Shown: in pieces, positions 15,885 to 29,277 of the stretch | Position numbering within the stretch: position 1 is the first letter of the stretch | Layout of the letters: each line of letters opens with the position of its first letter | DNA from: Diphasiastrum complanatum | Taxonomy: Eukaryota > Streptophyta > Lycopodiopsida > Lycopodiales > Lycopodiaceae | Reading direction: 5' to 3' | Assembly (NCBI GenBank): GCA_029204225.1 | Contig: CM055113.1 | Coordinates: 20,979,798 to 21,043,797, forward strand | DNA: 64,000 bases | The notes under the pieces: model-generated | The model's input: the letters and a program-made list of their open reading frames with translations, nothing else | Told to the model about the DNA's origin: nothing | Databases searched by the model: none | Translations under genes and position numbers: made by a program

Positions 15885-18385
15885 AAAGGCTAAGACCAAA
15901 CTCTTCTACAAATACTGCAAGAAAACCAACCACGACATCAAGGATTGTCGAGTTGGATTGTCAAGTTATAACGAAGCAAAAAAGAAGATGCAGCAGGATG
16001 GAGGATCTGATTCTGCCAGAACCTCTCATGATGACCCAACTCTGCTAATGATACAAGATGAACCCATTAGAGGAGCCATGGATTGGTACCTCGATTCTGG
16101 TGCTTCTCAACACATGACGTCATGTAAGTTCTTATTCGAAGACATCACACTAGCAGAGTCAAAGTATGTCTACTTCGGTGACTCAAGTGCACTACAGATT
16201 GAAGGCAAAGGATCTATTCACCTTTATCTTCCAAGTGGTAAATCGACCTTGCTCAAGGATGTACTTTACGTACCCAAACTGACCAAAAATTTATTGTCAG
16301 TCAGCAAGTTCACTGATTAGGTTGCAGAGCCTTGTTCAATTCAAAGCAATGTACCATTTTGGACAAGAACAATAAATAAGTCCTCTCTGCAAACATAGAA
16401 GGTAATTTGTACATTCTGGGTCATGAATATGCACTTTCTACTAATGTGAGTACTTCAAATGCCCAATTATGACATCAAAGATTAGGACATTTAAACATGA
16501 AATCAATCTTGTATATGCATCATAATAGTATGGTCAAGGATTTAAACTTTAATATTGTCTCCACTGACATTTGACATGTCTGTGAGATGTATCTACTAGG
16601 CAAACAGCCTAGATCAAGATTCCCAAAGGGACAAGCCACTAGAGCTAAGTCCATTCTAGAATTGATACATAGTGATCTGTGTGGCCCTATGAGTACAGCA
16701 CTATATTTATCACTTTTATCGATGATCATACTAGATTTACCAGCAATTATGTTCATCAAAAACAAGTCTGAGGCGTTCAACTATTTCAAAGACTTCAAAC
16801 AATTCGTTGAGACACAGACTAGTCAACAACTCAAGACCCTTCGTACAGACAGTGGTAGAGAGTTTTTGTCAAATGAAATATTTGACTATCTAGCATCATT
16901 CGGCATTCATCATCAATTCACCACCAGCTACACACCACAGTAGAATGGAATAGCCGAAAGGAAGAACTGAACATTACTAAATGCAGCACGATCAATGATG
17001 TCAAATGCTCAACTCACCAAGAATTTCTGGGCTGAAGCTATTTCAACATCTTGCTATCTACAAAACTATTCGAGTACCAAACCAGTCGACTCAAAGACTC
17101 CCTTCAAAACTTTCTGTGGCTACAAACTGAGTCTAAGAAAACCTTGAGTGTCTTTGTTATGTACACATTCTCTCTAATCTGAGAAAGAAGCTTGATCCTA
17201 TCAACTGCAAGAGTATCTTCATTGGATACTCGACATCACACAAGGCATATCAAATTTTTGATGTCGAGTCAAGCCGAATCTCAGTTATCAAATTTTTTAT
17301 GTCGAGTCAAGCCGAATCTCAGTTATAGTCGAGATGTCGTCTTCCTCGAAGACAAATTCTTCACCTTCAAGCATAAGCAACCAATGCAAGAGTTCATTCC
17401 AACGACTCCCATCACCATCGACGGGCTTCAGACCTACGACTGTTCCGATGAACATCAAAGATACCCCTGTCACACAACAAGGAGAATCATCATCTCAGCA
17501 ACCGACTATTGTTCAAAGATCTGCTTGTCATCGAAAAGAACCTGATCGTTTCATCCCTCAGGCATTCATCAGCAACGATGAACCCATTTTAGTAACATAA
17601 GCATTGTCGAGTTCAAATGCGGACAACAAGCATTCTGCCATGCATGCTAAGTACAATTCATTCATGAAGAACAAGACCTAACATCTTGTCGAAGCTCCTA
17701 CAGATGCAAAGATCATCAACACTAAGTGGATCTTCAAGTTGAAGCTCAATCCAGATGGTTCAACAGCCAAATGAAAAGCTCGACTAGTCGTCAAAGGTTA
17801 CGAACAAACCTATGGGATTGACTACACTGAGACATATAGTCCAGTCATAAGACTTCAGTCAATTTGATCTTTATTGGCCTTCACAGCTGTCGAAGATCTG
17901 GAAGTACACCAGATGGATGTTCAAATAGCCTTTCTGAATGGATACATACAAGAAGACATCTACATCTATCAACCCAAAGGTTATGTCCTTCAAGTTCAAG
18001 AACACAAAGCATGTAAGCTACAAAAAGCTCTCTATGGGCTAAAGCAAGCTCCCAAGGGCCCAGTTTGATAGAATCAATCGATTCTTGTTGCAGCATGACT
18101 TCATCCTGATCTAGCATTTACAGTTAGCACATTGTCACAGTTTATGTCAAATCTCGGCCTACCTCACTAGAAAGCTCTACTCAGAGTACTAAGATACATT
18201 CAATCCACTAAGCACTATGTTTTGTGTCATAATGGAAATATAGAAGATGCCTTGACATTACTTACTTATTCTGACTATGACTGGGCTGGTAATGTGGACA
18301 CAAGAAAATCCACTTCTGACTATCTTTGCTTTCTAGCAGGATGGCATGTACAAATCTTAGCATTCAAGTATCTAATCCATTCATT
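15885..18385 (+). pseudogene. copia gag-pol remnant, many stops
   Basis: Domains in order: a nucleocapsid knuckle at about 15905-15950 with the first Cys replaced (YKYCKKTNHDIKDC); protease at 15958-16320 with WYLDSGASQHMT and LYVPKLTKNLLSVSKF; pre-integrase RLGHLNMKS at about 16480; integrase core 16590-17000 (LIHSDLCGPM, LRTDSGREF, NGIAERKN); an RT start at about 17600-18070 ([46 protein letters not shown]); and an RNase H start at about 18255-18350 (YSDYDWAGNVDTRKSTSDY). The YVDD segment is deleted between 18070 and 18200. Many stops and frame changes show it is dead. A 38-bp tandem duplication at 17250-17325 adds one frame change. Intact, this polyprotein would carry out reverse transcription and integration. 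Confidence 0.92.
17250..17325 (+). repeat. 38-bp tandem duplication inside copia pol
   Basis: 17250-17287 and 17288-17325 are the same apart from one base (unit contains GTCGAGTCAAGCCGAATCTC). 38 is not a multiple of three, so it also shifts the frame. Confidence 0.93.
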
Positions 18386-19088
18386 AAACATCAAATTGGC
18401 ATGACAATGCAAGAAATCAAGAAACTAGTCAAAATTCAAGAACCAACTAAATGTAGCAAAACTTCACCAAAATGGGTAAAGATAGAATCCATTATTCATT
18501 ATTATTGATCATTCACAAGATTAGACCTGAAACTAGAGCGTGCTCATAACTCTCATGTGACTTTAGGCACATGAACCATCAATACTATCAAGAAAGCTCT
18601 CGAAGATAAGCTTCAAGATCTCTTAAAACTCAAATTATCAAAATGAACAATAGCCTCCAAATTTAGCATGACCTCAACTAATTATAGTGGTCATTTGTGC
18701 CTCTACTATAAGTTTGGGACCTTATTTGGCTAATTTCGGCCTTACAACCATTATTACAAGTCCGCTATTCACAAATATAGTGAGGTTGTTCGAGCCACCT
18801 TATTAACTGTCCTAATGACCGATTCTAGTCTAATTTAGCTCCATGGCCATATTTCGCAATTCATTAGTAAGCTCATGGGCTAATTACATGCAACACATGA
18901 CACTCGCCCTACTTTAAGCATTTTTGCCCTCAAAAATGAAGACCGTGCAGCTCTTTGTTGAGTGCCATGCTTCATGAATCCTTTGGTGGTAGTCGAATCA
19001 TATTTGGCCACCTTGAATAAGAAACATCTTTTCTTGTATTATTCTTGTCAGTAGCCATCTACCGTTCATCAGATTTTGCTGCCTTTGC
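18386..19088. other. no recognisable gene
   Basis: This lies between the end of the copia RNase H remnant and the antisense acidic reading frame. No motif seen. Confidence 0.5.
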
Positions 19089-21216
19089 TTATTGTCGTAG
19101 AACGAGGTTGCAACGAGAATTCTTCATAAAGAACCTTTGATCTACAACTGATCCCATTGATTTGATAAGATCACTGAAGAAAAGATTGATGAAACACACG
19201 AAAGCCTCAAGTTGCATTAGTTCTGCATGGGTTGACAGGATCCAAGCAATAGAACATTTCATAGTCTTCTTCCCCAATACCTCTCTTGATTGGATAGGCT
19301 ATCCAATTCCAGATGCATCTTTTTTTGTCCCTACATCTGGTGTTGTTATTGCCTTGTGTACCACTTCATAAAGAATGATCTTGATTTCATTTTGAAGCTC
19401 CATTGCATCCAATAAATGCAAGCATTCCACATTCGGATTCATCAAATCCCATGTAGTGAAGAGATCGTTTTGGTCATCTGTACACAAGGAGTTTGATAGT
19501 CTTGAATTCGGTTCCCATGTCAACCTGTTTTCCTTGTTGATAGGATTGATGACATCCTCTAACGCAAGAATATTGGATGATTTTGCACCAAATTCTTCCA
19601 TTGATATCACATTAGACTCATTTGTTGGTAGCCCAATATGAATTTGCTTCATATCTTGGGATGTGTCTATTATTATTGACTTTATGGAAGCAATGTTAAT
19701 ACCAATTTCATCATCAAAAAGCTCGTTGTTGTATTGGTATTTGCATTTTGTATCAGTGTTATACCACTCAGTTGATCCATATTCAGAAATTATATCATTG
19801 TCAAAAAAATGGTCATAACCACTGACTTGTGGAGTAGAATGTAATTCTCGACAATCGGATTGTACTCCATGATTTGTTAGCTGCAACTGTAGAAATTCGT
19901 TCTGCTCATAATATACCTCTCTATTTTGAACTTTGACGTTATCATTACAGCTATCGAACAAGATTTGATCTGGATTTTCAAATTGGTCTTCATCCACTTG
20001 TCCATTGGTGCTTTGGTGGTATTGATTTGTCTCCATGGAAGGTAGATCGATATTAAGAATTTTGCTTTCTTCCTTGAAATCATCAGCTTCATCAGAAGAT
20101 TCATAATCTTGTGTGCTCAAAATATCTCGATCGATATTTGCCTTTGGCATGGAAGTTTGCCCTTGGATTAGAGGGAACGTTGTTTCTTAGACATCAACAG
20201 TGGTACACCATTTAGGATTAGTAGTTTGAATATCAATTGGCTGTTGTGGAATACCAGCCGATTGCAAGATAGAGTCAAAACAATCGATCATCTTGTAGTA
20301 CATTTCTTCCCACCTTCGCTTTGACCTTTCTTGTAATTGTTTCCATGTTTGTTTTGTTTGTTCGGTACTATCTTGTATGGTAGTTAAAAGTGTACCTAAT
20401 ATTTCCTTTGTTCCACCGGTCACTTTACTGATGGTAGGGAAATACTGACCCATTGTTGTTGAGTTGATGGCATTAAACTTCCCACAAAATTGGCATAGGC
20501 ACTGAAAATTGTCACTCCACTCACCACAATAATATTTCTTCCCTCCTTAAAGTTATTTGTATCAGCAAATGATGTATCCATCAGAGAAGGACCAATCAAG
20601 CCTATAGTGGCATAGAGAGAACACCCTTCATGGTCGTCAATCTCTTTACTTTCATAGACATCTTCATAGGCCTCATAATCAACATTGTCATCTTCATTAT
20701 GATCAAAATGTTGTTCTACACCATGGTGATGTCGTCTTTTGAGTTCTTCAAGATCATAGAATTGATCAATGGGCTCGTAGTGATCTTCTGTTCCACTTTG
20801 CACTTGTTGTTGCTCATCCACGCTTGTCGCTTTAAACCGATCTTCAGTAGTAAATTGGAATTGATCTTGATCCTGATAATCACCATCATTGAACTCTAGT
20901 TCATCTTGACCATCAAATGGTTCAACTGCTTCATCTGCAGAGCCATCTTCAATGACTGGTTCGTGTTGTTCTTCACTTTGTTGATCGTTGTTGAAATCTT
21001 CAGAGTAATGGTCAAGTTTTGAAGTGTTGTTGTAGTCCTGATACTGATCATCATTAGCAAAATCGTCATGCTGGTCTTGATACTACTGTCATCAGCGATG
21101 TCATCATTTTGGTCATATTATTTGATATAATCGTCACCTTGATCCCAATATTCTTCTGCATCATTGTCATCACAATATGACTGATTGTCATCCTCTTGTT
21201 CATAATCCCAATCCAT
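19089..21216 (-). pseudogene. long acidic reading frame, antisense to copia pol, broken
   Basis: I do not recognise this protein. From an ATG at 21216 the minus strand reads a strongly Asp/Glu/Gln/Tyr-rich sequence (MDWDYEQEDDNQSYCDDNDA), stops at 21118-21120, and resumes one frame over from about 21085 to 20420 with the same composition (YQDQHDDFANDDQYQDY). It then shifts at 20420-20453 into a frame that runs to 19299 with one TAA at 20187-20189. A final shift may extend it to 19089. Together this is about 640-700 codons with only two or three frame changes and two internal stops. It includes a Lys/Arg/Trp-rich segment (KQTWKQLQERSKRRWEEMYY) that could form a helix. It lies 3' of a plus-strand copia pol and upstream of a second LTR/leader copy, as additional antisense frames do in some plant LTR elements. 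A captured host gene is the alternative. Confidence 0.5.
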
Positions 21217-22537
<1,321 letters not shown>

Positions 22538-23121
22538 TGGAGGGTTTGCAAATCCCAAGATAACCCTAACCCTAGTTGAGAAGTGAGAGGAATTTGGCAC
22601 TTTGTGTGTGTAAGTTCAACCCGATGATCCAGGTTGAATCACATTGACATATTCAATCACAAGCCTATCCAAAATCGAATAGAATAGAAACACAATTTTT
22701 TCTAGTTTTGCATTTCTAGATGAAAATATCATCAAAACACTTGATATGAACCTAAAAGGTGTATTTTAGGACCTTAGAAGCCTAAGAACGACCTAATTAA
22801 GCTCTCAAATGACTGATCCAAACTTCTAAAGAGTGGTGGCATTCAAATCCTTATGAAAATCTCTACTAGGAGACATGTACTCCAAGATTCAACTCATAAG
22901 AAGTTTCTAATTTGGTTTGGTTGAATAGAAATGGGTTCAATCTCGGTTCTTGCAGCTATAACTCAGTAAAACAAGTTCCCTTTGATCTATTATCGCTCAA
23001 ATGAAACCAAATTGAAGGTACATTCACTAGATTAGCAACTAGTAGCAAGAGCAAAGCCAATACTACTCAAATCTAGGATCTAAGCTTGAGAAAATCAAAT
23101 CTAAAGGTCACTTTTGAATAG
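22538..23121 (-). mobile_element. leader of a minus-strand copia element
   Basis: The internal side of the primer site at 23122. No gag frame is present, so the element is cut at the junction near 22537. Confidence 0.5.
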
Positions 23122-23133
23122 GCTCTGATACCA
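23122..23133 (-). other. copia primer binding site
   Basis: TGGTATCAGAGC on the minus strand, touching the LTR at 23134. Confidence 0.88.
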
Positions 23134-23951
23134 TGACAAAATTTTACAGTAAAATGAATCCCAATCAATCCTAAAAGTGATGGAGGATGCACAAATCAAA
23201 GATCTAGATCCAAACTATGAGCTAGAATTAAGACTGGTTACCAAAACTAGCAAATTTGGCATTTAACTCCACATTAGGCACATAGATTTGATCGAACGAA
23301 CCAAAGTAAGGTACAGCAAACTTCTCAAACCACACTTCTAATTTCTAGAAAAGACATCTCACGTCCATTTCAAGACAATACATTTTTGTTGCGTGCGATT
23401 TTATTGTGGACTATGCATGACTAACCAGGATTGGGCGATTGTTCAGGTGGTAAACAGGTTCAGTACCTTCCAAACCAAGCAATTAATGCATAAAAACACT
23501 CACGTCCAATAGCTACAACTCGCCACCAAAAGAAAATGATGATAGAAGTGGAAAAAAGTTGATTTTTCTTGATATTTGGATGGAAATCCCATCATACATT
23601 TATACTTTTCAAGCTCCGACCTGAGCATATTAGGGCACCTCTGAACTTATCATACCCTAACCCTAACATCTATCCTAGTAGTTCATTTGATCCACCCTAA
23701 CTTGGGATCAAGATCTCGAGATCCAAAAACAATGTAAAACATGCTATTTTTAGATCCTAGAATTTTTCTAGCCTATCCAAACACTATTTGGACTCATTCC
23801 AAAGGTGCCACTCCTATGCTAGGTTAGGAATGAGATTTACAAAGAGTATCTTATGCTATTTGGCACGTGTGACAAGCCACAACATGACCATAATACAATG
23901 TACAAACAATATGACCAAAATTGGTCAAGCTAGAATTATGAAATTTTAACA
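23134..23951 (-). mobile_element. copia 5' LTR, 818 bp
   Basis: On the plus strand it runs from TGACAAAATTTT to AAATTTTAACA, imperfect inverted termini of TG...CA type. The outer end is supported independently: the dispersed repeat copy at 23952-24180 resumes exactly at that point, as expected if the element inserted into the repeat. Part of it (CTACAACTCGCCACCA) also occurs in the LTR at 29745, so the two families are related. Confidence 0.8.
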
Positions 23952-24180
23952 ATTTTTCATCAAATACTTTAAGCTGTTAAGCTGCTAAACTTATTTTGTA
24001 CATGGATAACAACTGACATTCAGTGTTGACACATGTCTTCCTCACTATGCTAACTTGTGCGGTTTTGTGTGGTGGGATGGTGGCAAGTACCAACTGGATG
24101 TCTTGAAATATGTTTCGCTCTTTTTCTTAAAGTATTGTATGCTTTCAACTATTTTTTACCTTGTTGGTTTATGAATAAAG
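23952..24180 (+). repeat. dispersed repeat, copy 2
   Basis: Direct-orientation copy of 13111-13342. Compared with copy 1, the possible splice AG is changed (GTGTGG) and eight bases (TACGGTGC) are missing from the short reading frame. It also ends with AATAAAG. Confidence 0.85.
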
Positions 24181-25900
24181 GCTTCAAAAGGTTTGGTCTT
24201 GCTTTTGCAAGAGGAGCTATGTTTCGTTAATCTCTCTCTCTCAAAGCATTCATAAGACATAAGGTAAGAGGGAACTCAACTCTTTGACATTAAAAATGAA
24301 ATTTGAGAACATAAAATACGGCCCTTATATAGTTGGGTCCAAAAGAGTTGAAGTTGCACTTTTTTATTGGCTCTTTCTAAACTTAATAGTCTAAGTTAAC
24401 TTGCTTTTTTTTTATTTAGCAAGTAAGTTTACTTTCAATGCTTTTGACAATAAACTATTTGAGCCATTTCACATAATATCCTACAGTGATTTGAGGCACT
24501 TAACAAACTAGCTGCTTATTTTATTTTACGCTTCGAGGCGTATTTATAGCTAATGGCACTTTACACAATACAATTGCACTGTTATGCGGTGTTTGACTTT
24601 TATTTATTTACAATGTTCTTTCTTTCCAAATTGGAGGCTATGAGAACCCTCTGTATTCTTATGTCCGTGCATTGGGCATGTACCGTAAATGGCCAACATA
24701 GGCGATATTGTAGTCATTTGGATTACAAATAGAAGAATAAGAAAATATAAATTGTTTGATTGCTTAAAAGTATTGTTTTTTTATAAAATTTGCTGAGTCA
24801 TCAATTAATATATTTGACTTTGAGCTGGTGCATTTGCCACAGATTTTGACATGCACATAAGACAAGGCCCATCTTGTTAGGCCTCACGTGGCAATTCTCG
24901 TGCCAATCACATGGCAATGTTCGTCCACCCCCTACTGGAGATTTGCATGCATGGCAAATTTTACAGAACATTTTGTAAAAAATACAAATATTAGCTTGAT
25001 TAATCATGTAATTATGTGCATATTTCAACTCCACACGTGTGAAAGCTTGTTCCTACATTTTTTCCAAACCTGCTCAACCAACCTCAAGATCCATTATTAT
25101 ATATTTGCTCATACTATCAAGTAGATTTGGACTGTTTTCTATCAAGCTTGTGTAATCTCTCTTTTAGCTTTCAAATCTTTGTGTCTAATGCTATCAATTG
25201 CTTATGTAGGTTTGAGGTTGTACTTCACACGTATGAAGCCCTCTTGTTTTAGATTGATCTTTCTTGTTAGATCGAAAATTTTGGTATTTTCTCAAGGACT
25301 AATGATGGAGATGAATCTAGCAATGCAAACAATCTCTCTTGTGGATTGATTAAATCCATTCAAAGTCCTAAAAATGCACTTTATTCAATAATATCATAGC
25401 CTTGTACAAGCTTTTGGATGTTTGATCCAAAGACAAGTCTCAAATTAGCAGATTTTGAGTGCTAATGTGTTAGGCCAGTGTAACAAGCATAATCGCATTA
25501 ATTTTTTTTGGTTTCATCATTGAACAGTGGTTGCATGTGTCCTTTTCACATGTGTGAAGTGTGTTGGACCAAAATTTGAATCACATTTTTTGTGAAACTC
25601 CCAAATTAGCAAGTTTACTTCTTTTTGATGAATATGTTATGGTAGACAGAGCTGGAAGAATCTCAAATTGATTGAAAGATATGATTGTGGATCATCAAAT
25701 CCAATGAACATCTTGGGCTAAATATGTGAATCTCCTCAAAATAATCATGAAAATCAGTAGCTTGCCACAAAGATCCAACTTAGATGTGAAGCACATACAT
25801 TCAAAATTTGAATTACCACCATCTTGACTTCATTCAACAAAACAATGAACTCCAAATTGTCATTCTTCCAAATGAACTCCAAAGTGTCATTCTTCCAATG
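24181..25900. other. no recognisable gene
   Basis: AT-rich, short frames without motifs (for example 24801-25034). Nothing further seen. Confidence 0.5.
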
Positions 25901-26895
25901 AAAATATGTACTCCTTCAGAATCAAAGAGTGGATGGATCAAATGATGAAGCTTTTAAATCTTCCTTTGAAATTCTAATCAAAGTAGTAATGAACATTATT
26001 TCATCATAAGATAAAGGATGAAAAACAATGTTCATATTATCATCATCAAAGAACATTGTCAAATTAATGACATGGTTTCTATTCAACGTAAAATCACATG
26101 GGTAAAGGGGCTTATAAAAAAACCTTCTTGCTGCTCCTTTGTCTTTAGTCAAATCTTTATAATGATGTAAACTTAGATTTCATTTGCTTTAAAAAAAATG
26201 ATATAATCCTTCTTGAGTTCCTCCTTAATCTCTTGTTGCTTCATCATGCCAACTCCCTCTTGGTGTTTATGATGAAAACAAGAATCCAAATTATGATGTT
26301 CTTCAAGACTCTCAAGCTTTTTGTTTTAGAAATATTTTTAAGTTACAAAAACTACACTCTCTCAATATGATAATGTTTTGAGCCAACAATAGGATCACCA
26401 CCATCATTTGTGCCAAATTGACTAGTCCACAATTGCTTACCACTTGTATTTTGCATCACATATTTGTTGAGTTTGAAACTGAGGTCAAATACTTTTGTAT
26501 ATACGTATATGTTCTTTAGTTCACTTATTTTCATACAAGGTTTACAATATGCTCTTTAAATATGAGGTCGCAATCTTTCAATTCATGAATGAAAACATTA
26601 TGCTTACTTCTAGCGCATTCAAGCGTAAGTAGATATGACAACCATCATTCATTCCATCTTTAGATTTTGAAGCAACTTAGTTACGAATTAGCAAATGAAG
26701 TACAGAATGTACCCCACTCTTCAACTTGTCTTTCCTTGTCCACATGAATGAGCATTGATAACTCCATCTTTGCTCTCATGGACTTCCTTGGAATAATTGA
26801 AGCTTTTGAATTTTGCTTCTCCTCTTTACCAAGCTTCTCCTTGATTTCAACCATCTCTTTGACAATATGATTGTTAGAGGATTCATCATCAAGTT
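25901..26895 (-). mobile_element. degenerate pol part of a minus-strand copia element
   Basis: Several short minus-strand frames follow the integrase start at 26896. I see no reverse transcriptase motif. Position suggests the integrase to RT linker, now decayed. Confidence 0.35.
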
Positions 26896-28406
26896 CTATA
26901 AAAAAAAGTAACAAAACAATGTGAAGCCTCCAATGTTTCTTGTATTAGCAAAATGTATATCTAAATCAATCAACTCAACAAGATGAGAAGGCTTAGTGAT
27001 GGAGCTAGAAAAAAGTAGCTTATGTGCTTTTGCCAAAGCCCATGCTTCACAAACCTTCTTCTCTTTTGCCATGAATCTCAAAAGGCCGAGAGCAAAGCTC
27101 CTCCTTACACATTGCCTCCATTGAGTTGTGATTTGGCTCTTGTGCCACATCTCATATGTGGATATTTCCTCTTTGGCAACCATCATCATTTGGTTAGAAT
27201 CAATGAATGCATTTAACTTGAATGATCTTCCAAAGATTATCCCTTTTGAAACCATTCTCTCATTCTTCTTGATAAAACAAAACTTGGAAGCAAACTCAAC
27301 GATGTAACGATTATCCAATAATTAACACTAAACAAGTTGTTTGTAATGCTAGGAATGAAAATAAAACCATCAAGCTTTGTCTTCTTAGCAGATCCAAGAC
27401 ACATGGAAATGGAACCAACTCTCTCAATCTTACACTCATTATCATTTGCTATAAAAATGGACTTTATATGTCCTACATAAAGCGTAAGGCATGAAAAATA
27501 CTCCCTCATGTCTGACCATGGATTTTCACCTTTGACACTTGATCATAAAAAGTTTGACATCATGAGACAGACCTCATGATAAATTTCCTCCTCTTCATTG
27601 CTTATGTTGGCATTCTTCCTCTTGAAACATTTCGAGGCATAATGTTTCATCTTGCTACAATAGTAGCATTTGATCTTCGACTTGTCCTTGTGTCGTGCTT
27701 GACTTGATGAAGATGATAGTGATTGATTTCCATATTTGACTTGCTCCTCCTTGAATGCTCCCATTTCCACTTTGCCTTGCCTTTGCGATTGGAAAAAAGT
27801 GTTTTAGAGAGTCTTTCAACCAAGCTTTGACTCGGCTTTTTGTATTCTCCGCGACCATCAAGACACCTTGGAGATCATCTAGGCTTGGTAACCTTGCCAT
27901 AATAGCATAAAATTGGTCGGCCAAGGTTAAAAGATTTAATGACTAAGCCATACAAAACTACTTGTGCAAGCTCATTTCCTTTTACGAACTCTCCTACATA
28001 AGCAAGCTCTGTATTCAAGTCCTTCACTCTCAACACATATTTGATGTCCATTCTCATTCTTCCTTTGAAGACAATTAATGCACTAGATTCTTTAATAAAA
28101 ATAACCTAAAGATATTTTTGGACTCATATATTGTTTGAAAAGTTTCCCAAGTCTCTTGGGCTTAGGTGCATGCTCCAACCTCGTTGAGCAATTCATTGAC
28201 AACATTTATCTTGATAAAATGAAGAGCAATTTTTCACCTCTTCTTGTAATTTGTTGCTTCTTGTGGATGGATAGATTCTTCTTATTTCACAATGTCCATA
28301 AAGTCTTGGAGAACAAGAATGGACTTTATTCTCAACTTCCAAGTTGAATACTTGATGCATTAAGCCTATCACTTGATTCCAACAAGTATGCACTCATTGA
28401 TGCCAT
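26896..28406 (-). pseudogene. copia gag-protease-integrase start, broken
   Basis: From an ATG at 28406 the minus strand reads MASMSAYLLESSDRLNA, then, one frame over, WKLRIKSILVLQDFMDIVK, the start of copia gag. A UBN2-like stretch follows at 27875-28057 and a knuckle CYYCSKMKHYASKC at about 27640-27680. Protease is represented by SCLTLYVGHIKSIFIAND and IPSITNNLFSV (27237-27509), but the catalytic DSGA segment is not visible. The pre-integrase block is at 26990-27200 (MWHKSQ..., KVCEAWALAKAHKLLFSSS). Frame changes occur between every block. It belongs with the primer site at 29733 and the LTR at 29745. Confidence 0.88.
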
Positions 28407-28429
28407 TTTCAATGAGAAAGAACTTGATT

Positions 28430-28438
28430 CAAAAGTAG
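28430..28438. repeat. target site duplication, left copy
   Basis: CAAAAGTAG, repeated exactly at 29278-29286 on the other side of the foldback element. Confidence 0.85.
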
Positions 28439-28583
28439 GGGCCTTGGCATTTTGCGAGTAAATATTTCAAGTTTTGCAAGCTTCTTTATTGCCATCATTC
28501 AACAAAAAAATAGCACATGGTGTGCCACCCTTTTTATGCTACTACAATGTTTATTATCAAGAATGTGGTTTGGTACATAGTTA
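28439..28583 (+). repeat. left terminal inverted repeat of the foldback element
   Basis: Pairs with 29127-29277. Conserved blocks include TAGCACATGGTGTGC and CTTTTTATGC(T/C)ACTACA. The arms have diverged by scattered substitutions and small indels. Confidence 0.85.
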
Positions 28584-28639
28584 CAGATCCCACTAAGTAA
28601 AAAAAAATTCAAATTAAATTATTTTGTTTTGCAGCCAAC

Positions 28640-29020
28640 CCAGATAGCACACCGACGTGCAAAATAACATGTCGACGTGCTATCTTGGTTGGTTGCAAAA
28701 ATAATTTCTCATTTCATATAGCACGTCGGCGTGCTATCTTTAAAAGCTGTAATTTTTTTTTTAGTTGTTTTACTTAGCACGTCAGCTTACTATGTTGGGA
28801 GATATAAATAAATATTCCAAAATAATATTTTTACTCAAAATTTGGTTCTCAAATGTGTCAAAATAGCTTTTCTATTTTATAATTTACTTGCTAGCACACC
28901 GGCATGCTAGCCGAATCAGCTTCAAAAAGAAATTTATTTTTTCAAAAAGTTCTTCAAAAAAACTTTCATTTTTTTGGAATAAAAAATTTGCAGGCTAGCA
29001 CGTCGGCATGCTAACTTTTA
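28640..29020. repeat. six spaced near-palindromes of AGCAC...GTGCT type
   Basis: Copies begin at about 28646 (AGCACACCGACGTGCA), 28667 (CATGTCGACGTGCTAT), 28720 (AGCACGTCGGCGTGCTAT), 28776 (AGCACGTCAGCTTACTAT), 28892 (AGCACACCGGCATGCTAG) and 28995 (AGCACGTCGGCATGCTAA). Consensus is TAGCAC-RYCGRC-RTGCTA. Each could fold into a short stem. Spacing is irregular (about 20-115 bases). Related 15-mers lie in both terminal arms. Confidence 0.85.
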
Positions 29021-29126
29021 AAAATTCAAGGACATTTTTTTTAAAAATAAAAGTGAACCTGTACTTATAGAGTAACAAAGTCTTTTGTGATGGACCTATT
29101 TAGAATCTGATGGATAGTCAAATTTT

Positions 29127-29277
29127 TAAGTATGCATCAAACCATCATTCTTGTTCTCAAAAAATCATGTAGTGGCATAAAAAGAGTAGCACACCATGTG
29201 CTATCATTTTGTTAAAGCATGTCATGAAAGAAACTCGCAAAACATGCAAAAAATTTACTCGCAGAATGTCAAAACCC
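29127..29277 (-). repeat. right terminal inverted repeat of the foldback element
   Basis: Inverted partner of 28439-28583. Its outer end reads AAAACCC on the plus strand, next to the second CAAAAGTAG. Confidence 0.85.

Larger units (their letters stand above)
28439..29277. mobile_element. 839-bp foldback DNA element, Mutator-like MITE candidate
   Basis: The two ends are inverted copies of each other over about 145 bases. The left arm starts GGGCCTTGGCATTTTGCGAG and the inverted right arm starts GGGTTTTGACATTCTGCGAG. Both contain TAGCACATGGTGTGC and a GCGAGTAAAT block. A perfect 9-bp direct repeat, CAAAAGTAG, flanks it. Long terminal inverted repeats with a 9-bp target duplication are the hallmark of Mutator-like elements. 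No transposase frame lies inside, so it is non-autonomous. The centre (28640-29020) holds a series of near-palindromic 16-18-mers. It sits in the leader of a minus-strand copia element, 24 bases above that gag ATG. A hAT origin (8-bp duplication) is less likely, because including the ninth base gives matched GGG ends. Confidence 0.85.

Noticed and set aside
22562-22576. Telomere-like AACCCTAACCCTAG (also near 23645)
   Set aside because: Only about two units, not the plant TTTAGGG array. Common by chance in AT-rich repeats.
28640-29020. CRISPR-like array
   Set aside because: The repeats are short palindromes at irregular spacing with no constant spacer length, and the genome is eukaryotic.
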